A DNA stretch of 64,000 nt from Albugo candida (taxonomy: Eukaryota > Oomycota > Peronosporomycetes > Albuginales > Albuginaceae): NCBI GenBank assembly GCA_905220665.1, contig CAJNAR010000147.1:434001-498000 (forward strand), in the 5' to 3' direction. The position numbers and the translations under genes were made by a program. This document shows, piece after piece, positions 37,118 through 48,200 of this stretch. The notes beneath the pieces were generated by a model, which made no database searches, was not told where the DNA came from, and saw nothing but the letters and a program-made list of their open reading frames with translations. Numbering within the stretch: position 1 is the stretch's first letter; each line of letters begins with the position of its first letter.

Positions 37118-40090
37118 ATGAATATGACATCCTATTGCAAGCAGAAAAGAATACAGAGACAGCTTCCTCACAGTATCTCCTCATCCGAGCAAAAATCTCC
37201 CATAAATGCCTGCGAACAATCGAATTTGCTCGATACTGTGGATGTGAATCAAAGTTTGCATGAGAAAATAGATTTCGAACTACCATACGCTACATTGCGA
37301 AATGGATGCCATGTGAAGAGACAACGCTTCAGTTTTACTAATCGAAAGAACGGGTATCGAAAATCCCGTTCAACTACCTTCAGAAACGCTGTAAATGTCA
37401 AAAGCAGCTTTTTTTCCTTCTCGAATTCGCGAAATTCTCTCTGTCATTCTCATTCATTTGATTCCTCGCAAAGTCATAGTCGTCGTGAAAGGACTTCATC
37501 ACTGATGCGTCAGTCTATTCATGACCGTCGTCGTTCAGGTGACGAACAACCCCAAAATAATCTAATTTTGCCTAAAACACACAAGAATGCAGAAGTGCCC
37601 ACCAGACCAGAACTCCTAAAAACACCGAGAAACGCTGCTGATAGAGGTTCCACCGACACTCTCCGGTGTGAGCCTCATCGAATGATTCCCAAATTTAATC
37701 CACGATCATTTCATTCGCGAAATTCATTGGCCGGGGACTCATTGCATAGTCGCATGGATTCTCTGGACAACACGATATGGAAGGCTTTTGAATGGACTTC
37801 ACGACGATTCTCGGATTCAATCGCTATCACTGGACGCGAGTACCCTTCAAATGTGCATTTAATAGATAAAAGTAGTAAAACGTATGAAGCAAAAAATTAC
37901 ACTTGGATGCAGTATAAGGAACAGGTAGAAATGCTGTCAAATGGTCTCCTTCGATTAGGCTTTTGCGCAGGCGAAGGAGCAATTTTCAGCGCACGGTCTT
38001 CGATGGACATGATCTGTCTAAATATGGCCGTTGTAGCATGTGGTGGCATCGTCAGTCACATACATTCGACTTGGACTGCTGAGGAAATTTGTGATGCTTT
38101 AGTTCCATGCGCCAATGCGACTCTGTTCATTCTCGATGAACTGAATGAGAATTTCATATCCGCCATCCAAGCCTTGACAAAGCCTCGAAGACCCTCTGAG
38201 CAATCAAAAGTCAAATTCGATTCGGAAATAGGTCGATCAAGCGATTTGGCCTCATCAAGATCGACGACTCCTTTTCGTGCAGTGATCTTATTGAATGATC
38301 GATTTCCACCCGAAGAATTGGTCATGCTGAATATTTCTACACATATTTTTCACTTCCCCGAATTCTGTGAATTTGCCAGTCGAAATCTGCAATCCGATCC
38401 TGCTTCCGACCATGCCGAAGCTGAGCTTTTCAGCTTCCCAGCTCGAACGTCACAAGTCAAATCAGATCAGTGTTGCGTCATTTCTTTTGACTATGATCCA
38501 GAAGGAGAAATTCGAGGTAGTTGTCTATCACACGACAACATTCTGTTCACATCTATGGTCCTGGCGAAATGTTTTGGACCATTGACTGTGTCGGATCGAT
38601 TGATATCCTACCTCCCTTTGCATCATATCGCTTCTCAAATACTGGAAATTTATCTTCCCATAGCCTCAGGAATGAGTATCATTTGTGCGCCAAGTTTCCG
38701 GGAATTCATGCTTGTCGACATCATCACAAAGTACAAACCAACTATATTTTTTGCGAATCCAGAAACCTGGGGTCATATCAGTACGCAAGTGTATAAAGCC
38801 AAAGGACAAGCCAATTCGTTTCTGTACCGTTGGGCAAAACAGCGAGCGACAAGTAACTCAAACAAACTTCGCTTTGGAAAGTATGGAATGAGCCGTCGTC
38901 GAAGTCTTGGATACCTGGTGGCCAAGACACTGGTACTGGATAATATCAAGAAGAAAATTGGATTGCAGAGCTGTCACACTTGCTACTCGGTTTTAGCACC
39001 ACTGGATTTGGACCTTGAGGGGCTTTTCAAGACCATAGATGTGCCCATCTATCAGCTCCATGGCTCTCCGGAAACCACTGGTTTTGGTGCTATCAATTAC
39101 CCGCACGCTTGGGTTTTCGGGAGTTCAGGTCGAGCTTTGGATGGGACCCGTCTGTACGATAGTGAGGTCACACACGAAGTTCACTACAAAGGCCGGAATG
39201 TGTTTATGGGTTATGTAAGACCAAAGGCATCTTCTCGTGGTCGGAGAACCAGTGTGACCACCCGCAAAACGATTGAAGCGGCTTTCGCGTCCAAGGATGA
39301 AGAGAAGACGGATCCGGTACTGGAGATTCAGCCGCAAATCAATCCTGATGGCTGGTATCGATCTCCACAATATGGACATTTAACGCCGGAAGGCTTCTTG
39401 ATGATCACAGACACACCACGAGACTTTTTGGTCTTGTCAACGGGAGATTGCGTACCGATCAAACCATTCGAACGTGCGTTACTCCAGCAACCAGAGCTGG
39501 AGCGTGTGGTGTTGGTTGGAGATAATCGTCCATTTCTGAGCGTGCTTTTGTTTGTCAAATTACGACAAAATAAATCGGGTGGTAGAAGCAAAGCTACAAG
39601 ACATCGCACTGGCCACATATCTGCAAATCAGTCGATCATATCGACTCCACCTCGACCCGGAAGTACTGGGAGCATGGGAAGTGCTAGCTTCACAAGCCAG
39701 GGAGCTGGTAGTTATGGTGGTCGTTCCGGGCATCATGCATCTCGTGTGGCGACACCGTCAAAGACAGCAGCCGCGTACATCGGTCAAAACTCCTCTGGCT
39801 TGCGTCGTGAACTGAGTGAAGACGTAATTCGATTCGGACAACAAATCGGGAGTCATGCTCGCACGATTGGGGATCTCATCAAGTGTCCAGCATGGGCCAT
39901 ACATTTCGATCAAGTTTTGCAAAGACTTCCACACAAATGTTCTCTATCGCATTTTCGACTTCGTAAATGGATTTTGATGGCAGAGCCATTTAGTGTTGCT
40001 TCTGGTGAGTTGCATTCCGTCACAGGTCAAGTTCGTCGTCGCTTTGTGAATGAGAAATACCGACCTTTATTCGACACAATCTACAGCTGA
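37118..40090 (+). CDS. Acyl-CoA synthetase (bubblegum/ACSBG-like) relative with degenerate catalytic motifs, 990 aa
   Basis: Intronless, ATG at 37118. After a 210-residue Ser/Arg-rich leader the protein follows the adenylate-forming (ANL) fold of ACSBG-type synthetases: YTWMQYKEQVEMLSNGLLRL, AVVACGGIVSHIHSTWTAEE, ISYLPLHHIASQILEIYLPI, KPTIFFANPETWGHI, IYQLHGSPETTGFGAINYP, GWYRSPQYGHLTPEGFLMIT. Key motifs are altered. The ATP-binding P-loop, normally TSGTTG-x-PK, reads SFDYDPEGEIRGSCLSH. The HSGD of motif A8 reads RSPQYG, so the Asp that binds ribose is gone. ITGR-KEL reads ITDTPRDFL. An inserted Ser/Gly/Arg-rich loop splits the C-terminal domain. The frame is intact over 990 codons, so it is probably expressed, but as a pseudoenzyme or with a changed activity (inference). 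Confidence 0.82.
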   Translation: MNMTSYCKQKRIQRQLPHSISSSEQKSPINACEQSNLLDTVDVNQSLHEKIDFELPYATLRNGCHVKRQRFSFTNRKNGYRKSRSTTFRNAVNVKSSFFSFSNSRNSLCHSHSFDSSQSHSRRERTSSLMRQSIHDRRRSGDEQPQNNLILPKTHKNAEVPTRPELLKTPRNAADRGSTDTLRCEPHRMIPKFNPRSFHSRNSLAGDSLHSRMDSLDNTIWKAFEWTSRRFSDSIAITGREYPSNVHLIDKSSKTYEAKNYTWMQYKEQVEMLSNGLLRLGFCAGEGAIFSARSSMDMICLNMAVVACGGIVSHIHSTWTAEEICDALVPCANATLFILDELNENFISAIQALTKPRRPSEQSKVKFDSEIGRSSDLASSRSTTPFRAVILLNDRFPPEELVMLNISTHIFHFPEFCEFASRNLQSDPASDHAEAELFSFPARTSQVKSDQCCVISFDYDPEGEIRGSCLSHDNILFTSMVLAKCFGPLTVSDRLISYLPLHHIASQILEIYLPIASGMSIICAPSFREFMLVDIITKYKPTIFFANPETWGHISTQVYKAKGQANSFLYRWAKQRATSNSNKLRFGKYGMSRRRSLGYLVAKTLVLDNIKKKIGLQSCHTCYSVLAPLDLDLEGLFKTIDVPIYQLHGSPETTGFGAINYPHAWVFGSSGRALDGTRLYDSEVTHEVHYKGRNVFMGYVRPKASSRGRRTSVTTRKTIEAAFASKDEEKTDPVLEIQPQINPDGWYRSPQYGHLTPEGFLMITDTPRDFLVLSTGDCVPIKPFERALLQQPELERVVLVGDNRPFLSVLLFVKLRQNKSGGRSKATRHRTGHISANQSIISTPPRPGSTGSMGSASFTSQGAGSYGGRSGHHASRVATPSKTAAAYIGQNSSGLRRELSEDVIRFGQQIGSHARTIGDLIKCPAWAIHFDQVLQRLPHKCSLSHFRLRKWILMAEPFSVASGELHSVTGQVRRRFVNEKYRPLFDTIYS

Positions 40091-40177
40091 TAACGCTCTA
40101 TTCCGATTGTACGCTGCCTGGCTGAATTGTAGCAGTAAATGGACAGTGAGACCAAGACCTGGACAAGTGCTTCGGCA

Positions 40178-43100
40178 TCAGCTTTGACGAATTTGTATGC
40201 CTTGCTCTGTTCGCCGTTTGTACTTGCTCGTCAACAGGTGAGGATCCGGGTGCTCTAAACCGAAACTAAGACGATTTAATTGGCCATTACACACTTCTTC
40301 CAACTTTGACATTGGCAATTGATCCGTTTCGATGTGATCGTACGTCTCGCACATAACCGATACTTTCATGTCCACAATGTACGCAATGCTCCATTCAGCA
40401 AATGTATCTGCATTGATTCCCATCCTATGGAAAAGATACGCGACAATCGGTCAGATTTGGAGCAACAAGCAATGGTACCACTGACCTGTTGCGTATTCGG
40501 TCTTTGACTCTGCCGATCGTATCATTCTTTTTGTAAAAGATCACAAAAGGTACGCCGTGTGGATGGATCCACATTTGCACTGGAGACGTAAATACGAAAT
40601 GAAGCACTCGCAAGTATGCCACCGTGTCGGGACCGGAGCTGCAGCTGTGGACCGCTTGAATCTCATCGATTGGCACTCTCTCCACGAACAAAAATGTCTC
40701 GCCAGCACGGTGTGTTCGATCACCACTACATCGAGCTTCAGTGAACGCCACGGTATTTTGAAATCTGCTGAGCTTTGTCGTCCCATCGGTCAAAATATTT
40801 TGAATGACTGAGCCTTCATGGATCACTTCACAGTAACGCAAGAGCATTCTGTTCGGAGTATCGTCACTCTCATTTGGAGGGCGAAACTTTGTTCGTAAAA
40901 GTGTATCCAGGTCTTTCAAGGTCACGGCCGTGTCCACGACCAAATCGAGATGTCTTGGGCCTCCGTACGGATCTTCCGATATATCAGGATGATCAAAACA
41001 ATCATCATACGTGCTGAGGTAAATGGTCAGCTGCATCTTGGCTTCTAGTTCCGTGATGGGTACTGGCAAAATCTCATAATATATCATGGTGGTTCGATCA
41101 GCATATTCGGTCAAGAAATCATCGAGTGTTGTGATTCGATCTTCATAGTATTGAGAATGACGCAGTGGCGCTCGTTTTGGAGCCCCCGTGATCGAGGAAT
41201 GCTGATAGAGTCGAAGGTGAAGACACTTGGGACCAAGCTGTAGATGATCTGCTACAGCTTCGACAATGTTTCTATACTTATGACTCAGAAGCAGACCGAG
41301 GACAAAGCCTTCCTTTTCCGGAATATTTAATTCTTGAAACCTGATATCCACCCGATCAAGCAAATACCGGAAATACGAAGGAACATCTGGATACAACTCT
41401 TCGAGCTCTTCGATCCCTTCCTCGGTAGGTTGATTCGAGCCAGCACACTTGTCCAATGCAGAAGTATCGCGCTTTCTGCTGGTTAATGTATCAAAATCGG
41501 ATTCCTTCTGGAAGCAAATAATGTCACCATGCTGGATATCAGAGTGCTGCAACGATGTGAGCATATTCACTTCGACCACAGAAGTCGGTTGTATCTCTTC
41601 ATACAATAAAAGCTCGTCCGTGTAAGGAAGATGGAGCGCGTCATGCAAGTGTTTGGCGAGTGCAGCACCCGTTTTGGTCCCATCGATCAGTATATTCCCC
41701 ATGTACTTTAGTCGATCATTCAAATCTCGAATTTTGACATCATAATATTTGATGAATAAAAGTATCTCATTGCCTCGTATTCGTGGGATGGAAAGATTGC
41801 GCAGCGCTGTGGCGTCTTCAGTGTCGAGGCATTCTCCTTCATCCTCTCTGATAAGATCATTTGAGGTTCCGGAAGACTCTGTTTGCGAGTTTTTTGTCGG
41901 CCAAAAGTAGAGATTGATAGACGTCGTCGCCTTTAGCTTTTCGACGGCCAAAATCTGTAAAAATAGTCTCACAGGCGCTTTTGTGGATGTATCTTCATCA
42001 ATAAGACATTCCACACGGTAGTCGAGTAAGTTGCTTTCAAGCGGTGAATCAGGTCGCTGTGTGCGATTCTCTCGCATGATGACTCTCCATAATCGCAAAC
42101 GCTCAAGTTCTACGCCCGTTTGCCTGTGGACTTGATAGTATAGATGACGGATACTTGCTGTTCGCTTCATTCGCAATCGTAAACAGAACGAGTTACTGAA
42201 GGAAGCGAAATCTGTCGTTTTCGAATACTTTCTCAGCTTATGGATGCTCCAATCGGAAGCGATTCGGATTGTCATGTACAAATGCTCAGTCTGTTGCTGT
42301 TTCTTTCGTCGAGCAGTGATTTTTTCTTCTTCGTGGAAACGTTCGAGTAGGTGTTTCGGAATCTGCACATCATTAATCGGTGGAGAGTTCGGTTGAAAAG
42401 CACTTTGTGCAATCTGCATTTCCACTTTCCTATCGCTTGGCACGCTTGAGATGTCGTTGACGCCGTCACGGATATAAACCAACATGTACGCACTGGAAAA
42501 GGTGCGTGACAGAGGGAGCATTGTATTATTTCCAATCTCTGGTTGAAATCCTTCTGTGCTCATTGTCGTATCAAGCCCATGCACTCCCGGTTCAGCAGCT
42601 CCACTATCTAAAATGGGCGTACAATTCAAAACTGGTTGGCTGTCCAAATAGCCTTTCAGATTCGGATTATCTTGCAAGTGCGCTGAATCGGAGTTGAGAT
42701 TTTGATCCTCCAACATGTGAGTTTCGGGAGAGCCCAGCGCTGCTGTGAGCAATGGTGAGCCATCCAGCGGGTGCCTTGTAAGCTCTTCTCGTTTGATGTC
42801 ATTTGTTCGTGGTAAAAGACTTCCTCCGTAGTTACCTTCCACGGCCTCTGACTCATTCACACTTGTGATTTCATCGTCGTCGAATTTATACCATCGATCG
42901 GCTTTCGCTGTATCTCGTCCTGGACGAATGTAAACATAATAATGACCACCGTGTACGTCTCCACTATGAACCAACACGGAGTGTAAATGATAGACATACT
43001 CATCTTTTTTCCCATTCTTGAGAACAGTATTTTCAAAAGTATTGGCTGCTCCTTTGTCTTTAGTCGTTGGCTCGACAAAAGGATCCAGCACCAATTTTGT

Positions 43101-44753
43101 GGGGAAGCCAAAACGGTCATGTATCTTGACCATTCCATCACGCATGGGATCATACTCGAATCGTTTAAGCTGTAGATTTAGAATTGGTGGGAAATCAAGA
43201 AAGCAGATCGCCTTTTTCGCATTTTGCTTTCCAAATCCTTCGGCTTCATATTGATTTTCTCCTTCCAGCATTTCAATCGCTATATACTTTCGGAATGAGT
43301 CGTAAATATCGCTACAGCCTTTGACATCCAATTGTAAATCGTAGAAAGATTCGTCTCGAAAAGATTCATAATTCACATCCACACAGCGTACATAAGAGCG
43401 CACCGTTCCACCAAACAGCTTCCGAATACTTCCTTCCACAATGGTGCGACTCATTTTCTCTTCCAGGCGATCGCATAAAATGCGGTATAATTCCTGTACA
43501 TCGTGTTGCATGAATGCATCGATCTGACTCCAGCCAAATGATCGAGTCAATTCCTTTGTACTAACAGCCTTTGTCTTGCTTTGAAGACGATAAAAGACAC
43601 GCTGTAATGCCAAAGTGACCGAGTCAGTCGTATCTTCTTTTTGTGTAGGAATCTCGTACACAACATGGCGAAAGGCAAGCAAATGGTACAGCGTTTGTAG
43701 CAACGAGTTGATGTAACAAGTCGCGCCTTGGTTTTTCAGCCCGATCAAGCTCGTTTCAAATTGTGAGTCTGCTCCTGCGGCATTGCAAGCTGATGAATAT
43801 GAATCTGGCAGCATTGTCGTAGAATCCTCAAGATTTTCTGCTCCAATCTTCCCATAATTTCGCCTCTCGATTTCAGGTTGTTCGCCCTTACATTGATCAG
43901 AATTTTGCTGAAGACCGTCATATATCTCCATGATCGAATCACTCCAATCAAACAAGACTGCTAAAGTCCGCAAATTCACCTTTTCTTTTGTGACTGGATC
44001 GATAGGCGGATAAAATCGCAAATGTATTCGAAGTGTCGTGCTTTTTGCCAAATTGACATATTCTGCATTTGATGCTTCCAGAGTTATTTCAAACACATTT
44101 TTAATTGTGGTGAAAGTATGCCTAGCAATAAATTTTTTACTCTCGTTACTATTGCTGGGATGAATAAAACTGATTTCAATATCGACAATTCGCAGACTTC
44201 TAAGAAATTGTGCCAAAAGAGATCGTTTTTCTTCTGTAAGTGTGCACGAAACCTCAGGATCGAGTAAGTACGCCCAATTCGACTCCCGGCCTCTATGAGT
44301 ACTGAGATGCACGGAGAATAAAACCTTTGCTGAGGCAGCTATTTGAGGGTGACAAACCACGTGCCACCATTCGTCATGAGAATCCTTCTGCTGCGGTGTA
44401 CTGAATTCGATTCCAGTAGCAGCAAATAGATTTCGATCACCAAGTTGAATGTCATGCTCTTGTTCCTCAAGACCGTTATAAGAATCCTCAGGATACCATT
44501 CCTCGTATATTTGCCTCTCAATTGGATCCGTCTTGTCGGGATGCATACCAGTTCCATAAGGCTTGACAGCAAGGGCAGACCTCATGGGATCGATAGTTCC
44601 GTCGACGCCTTTGAAGCGCTTCCAGAATTCTACCGAGTTTTCCGGTACAATGGCACGAAATGAAGCATTATGCTCAGATGATGTCGTTCTGCAGATTTCT
44701 TCGTCCTTTTCGGCACACGTAATAGATTTCCGCTTGCGAGTGATATCATTCAT
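40178..44753 (-). CDS. USP7: USP7-type ubiquitin carboxyl-terminal hydrolase (MATH-USP-Ubl), two exons, about 1504 aa
   Basis: complement(join(40178..40424, 40486..44753)). The first ATG is at 44753; the frame runs upstream to 44813 without another ATG. A MATH/TRAF domain spans about residues 125-290 (DEWWHVVCHPQI, RESNWAYLLDPEV). The USP catalytic domain has the Cys box GLKNQGATCYINSLLQTLYH (Cys about 345), SFGWSQIDAFMQHDVQELYR, and the His box LVHSGDVHGGHYYVYI (His about 600). The second half carries the ubiquitin-like repeats of USP7. The last exon adds WSIAYIVDMKVSV, SFGLEHPDPHLL and IQIRQS, equivalent to the extreme C-terminus of human USP7, which activates catalysis. The exon join at GTCAGT/CATAG keeps the frame. 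This deubiquitinase acts in the nucleus in other eukaryotes. Confidence 0.93.
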
Positions 44754-45261
44754 GAGGTCGATGAGTGGGTCGTTTCCAATTGAGTTGGACTTTGATTTTG
44801 ACCAATCGATCAAGTAAAAGAATTCGAGCGAAGAATATTTATTTGAGTGGGAATTATTTTCTAACAGCTACTTTAATTTGTATGTACTTTTTCCTCAGCA
44901 ATATCTCGAAGATACCGGATAGCGCGCTTGTTTACGTGACAGTGTAGAACACTAGTGAGACAGCAAAAACTTTAGACTTGGATACACCTAAATTGAATTG
45001 GCTATTTCATATTTTAAAAGTTACCTGTTTTTTGATAAAGCTCAGTTCGTTAAGTCAATAAATAGTACGACCCTCGGAAAGTTGTTATCCTCAGAGTGTA
45101 AAGTGAGGCACCTAGGTCGCATTGTGTTTTTATCAGAGAATATAGGCGATCACTCTTGGTATAAGAAACTTTTTTCTTTCATGACAGAGAATATGGACTA
45201 ATCTTTGCTGCCTCTAGATAATTCAAAGCAATCAACCACACTTAATCACCAAGAAGTTATT
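44754..45261. promoter_or_regulatory. Shared upstream region of USP7 and KDM5, about 500 bases
   Basis: Both flanking genes start outwards from this interval. It is AT-rich, has only short unsupported frames, and must contain both promoters. No TATA box or known motif was recognised. Confidence 0.4.
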
Positions 45262-48200
45262 ATGGACTGGGATCCAAATCAGCCACCTCAGGAGGGCTTC
45301 ATTTGCCCTCCCTGTCCGGTATTTTACCCGACCGAAAAGGAATTTGAGGATCCACTCAAATATATTTCCAGGTACTCTAGCAGTTATTGAAAATTGACTC
45401 ATTTACATAAATTTTATTATGATAAATTAGTCGTCAAAATATCGGTCGGCTCTCAGGAATATGCAAAATTGTCCCTCCCCGTGGCTGGTGTCCTCCTTTT
45501 GCTATCAATGAATCTGCTTTTCGATTTCGGACTCGTATCCAGCAATTAAACTATATTGAGGGTCACACACGCACGGAGGGTAACTTTATGGAAGCATTAC
45601 GTATATTTCTCTATCGCAAAAAAACTCCCATGCAAACACTGCCACGCATACAGGGACAACTGCTTAATCTGAATTCTTTATACAAAAGTGTCTTGGGTCG
45701 GGGCGGCTACAAACGTGTTTCTGAGAATATGGAATGGTATGAAGTTATACAGGATATCCGTTTTCATGTGAATGAGGATCAAAATGGACGAAAAGCGACC
45801 TTGAGGCAAATCGAGGAGCTCTATCGAATGCATTTACTCGCATTTGAGGAATATGAAAAGAAAAATGGAACTTGTAATCTATCGGCTCGCAACATCCATC
45901 AAGAAACCCATCCTACGGCCGCAAAAGCTTCGAAAATCGAAGAAAAGCCTGGACACAACTCGCAGCAATCGCACACTTGTAATCAATCCGATGTTCCCAC
46001 AACACCGTCAAAGAAGACAATACTAAGTGCAACACCGAAGAGGTCAAAACGGAAGCAACATGAAGAAATCGATTCTGATATCAAATCCTTTGAGGTCGAA
46101 TCGCTTTCGGAATCCGAGACACCAGTGAAGCGCATCTTATTCTCGGAGAAAGATCAGTCTGCAGAACTTCAGGAGAAAGAAATTCTGATAAAGGTTGAGG
46201 AAACCCGTACTGAGAGTACTGCAGACACGGTGGAACCTAATTTGAAGCGCATAAAATATATTCAGGCCGAAAGTAGTCTGAAAAGTGACCTGGTGGAACG
46301 AAATCCAGCCGTTGAGCATGTGCCTTCCACGTTAGAACCGCAAGGTCTGTGCCCAGACTCCACTCGAAACTATCGATTGATGCCACCGCCACTGCGTGCC
46401 GGCCAGAGATTTTATCACTTTTTTTCCGATGTACCGAAAAATGAGCAGTCAAAGAGTACTGAATGCCCTTTAGACGAGCATCCACCGAAAGCGACTATAA
46501 AGTCTAGAACGGATACGTCTCTATCACAACAGAAAGGAGCATCTTTTCTAGCAGAAATTAAACGAGTTGTATCCAACAGCAAGAAACCGTACGCCGTCGT
46601 CCAGTACTGTGAAGATGGACATCGTGAATCGATCGATTTATCGTTGCTACAACTCGTCGTCGCGAATGGATGGAGCCCGTAAGTCCATTTCCATCTCAGT
46701 TCTATACAATCTTTTAATGTTTTTTATAGAGAATCAGCAGAATTATCATTCAGAAGCGAGATTTGTCAGTCATGTTTGCGGTGTGATCGCTGGGATCGAA
46801 TGATACTCTGTGATAGCTGTAAGAGTGGGTACCATTTATTCTGCCTTGATGAGCCTCTCGATGAAGCACCAAAAGGAGATTGGTATTGTGAGAGCTGTCT
46901 CACGGACTTTGTCACTTCAAATGGAAGTGTGGAAGTTCAGAATCCAAAATTTGGGTTTGAGGTGGGCTCTGAGTATTCGTTAGCGCAATTCAGAGAGAAA
47001 GCCAATGCGTGGAAACGTGATTATTTTCAATTACTGAAAAGCTCAACCGGAATTGATCAGTTAGGCGATGTCATTCTCGAGAAAGAGTATTGGCGAGTGT
47101 TGAGCATGCCGTCTCATGAACAAAGACTATGTGTCGAGTATGGTAGTGATGTCGATTCTGGAGCAAATGGAAGTGGATTTCCACGCGCTGATTGTTTTGC
47201 GCGATGTGTGCGATTGGTTTCGAAAAGATGGAAGCAATTGGAAATGCTAAAGCGAGAAGAAAATAAGGAGGGTGGTGGAGTAAAGACGGAATTAGATCCT
47301 ATTTTGTACTCGAACGGGATCTCCTCGACACACGGAGACTCTGTCGATAAATTGGTACAAAAGTACATGGAAGACAAATGGAATCTTAACAACATCCCGA
47401 AATCCAAGGATTCGGTACTTCAGCATCTCGATGAGAATATTAAGGGTGTAATGGTGCCTTGGATGTACATTGGAATGTGTTTCTCCACATTTTGCTGGCA
47501 TGTGGAGGATCATAATTTCTATAGTATAAGCTATCTACATTGTGGGGCTCCCAAAACCTGGTATGGTGTTCCTTGTGATAAAGCGGAACTTTTCGAACAA
47601 ACTATGAAGAAATTGACTCCTGAGCTATTCACCAGTCAACCCGATCTACATATGCAGCTAGTGACCATGTTCTCGCCTGTGATATTACGTCAGCACGGTG
47701 TCCCCGTGTACCGGGCAACTCAACGCGCAGGCGAATTTATGGTCACTTTCCCATCAGGGTATCATGCAGGCTTTAATCATGGATTCAATTGTGCTGAAGC
47801 TGTCAATTTTGCTACGATTGACTGGCTTCCTTGGGGCTTTAAATCGATACAAAAGTATCGAAAGTTTTCAAAATTACCAGTCTTCGCACATGAAGCCCTG
47901 GTGTGCTCTCTTGTGGATACAGCTATAAAAACAGAGGCTTTCGACTATCAAAGTGTCCTACATTACCTCTTACCAGCGATCAAGGTGGTTTATGACGAGT
48001 ATTTGAGATTCGAGAACGACGTGAAAACGGTTGGAATTCGAAAAAATGATCGGATGGAAAATTCTCGTACGTACGCACATTTCAACAGCATGCCCGCACG
48101 TGCGAGTAAAATGATGGTTTCTCGAGAGAATTCTGCGCCTCAAAGGATGAATAGTAGCGTAGAAGGCGGCAAAATGGTGTCTAGCGCCACCAGTGCATCA

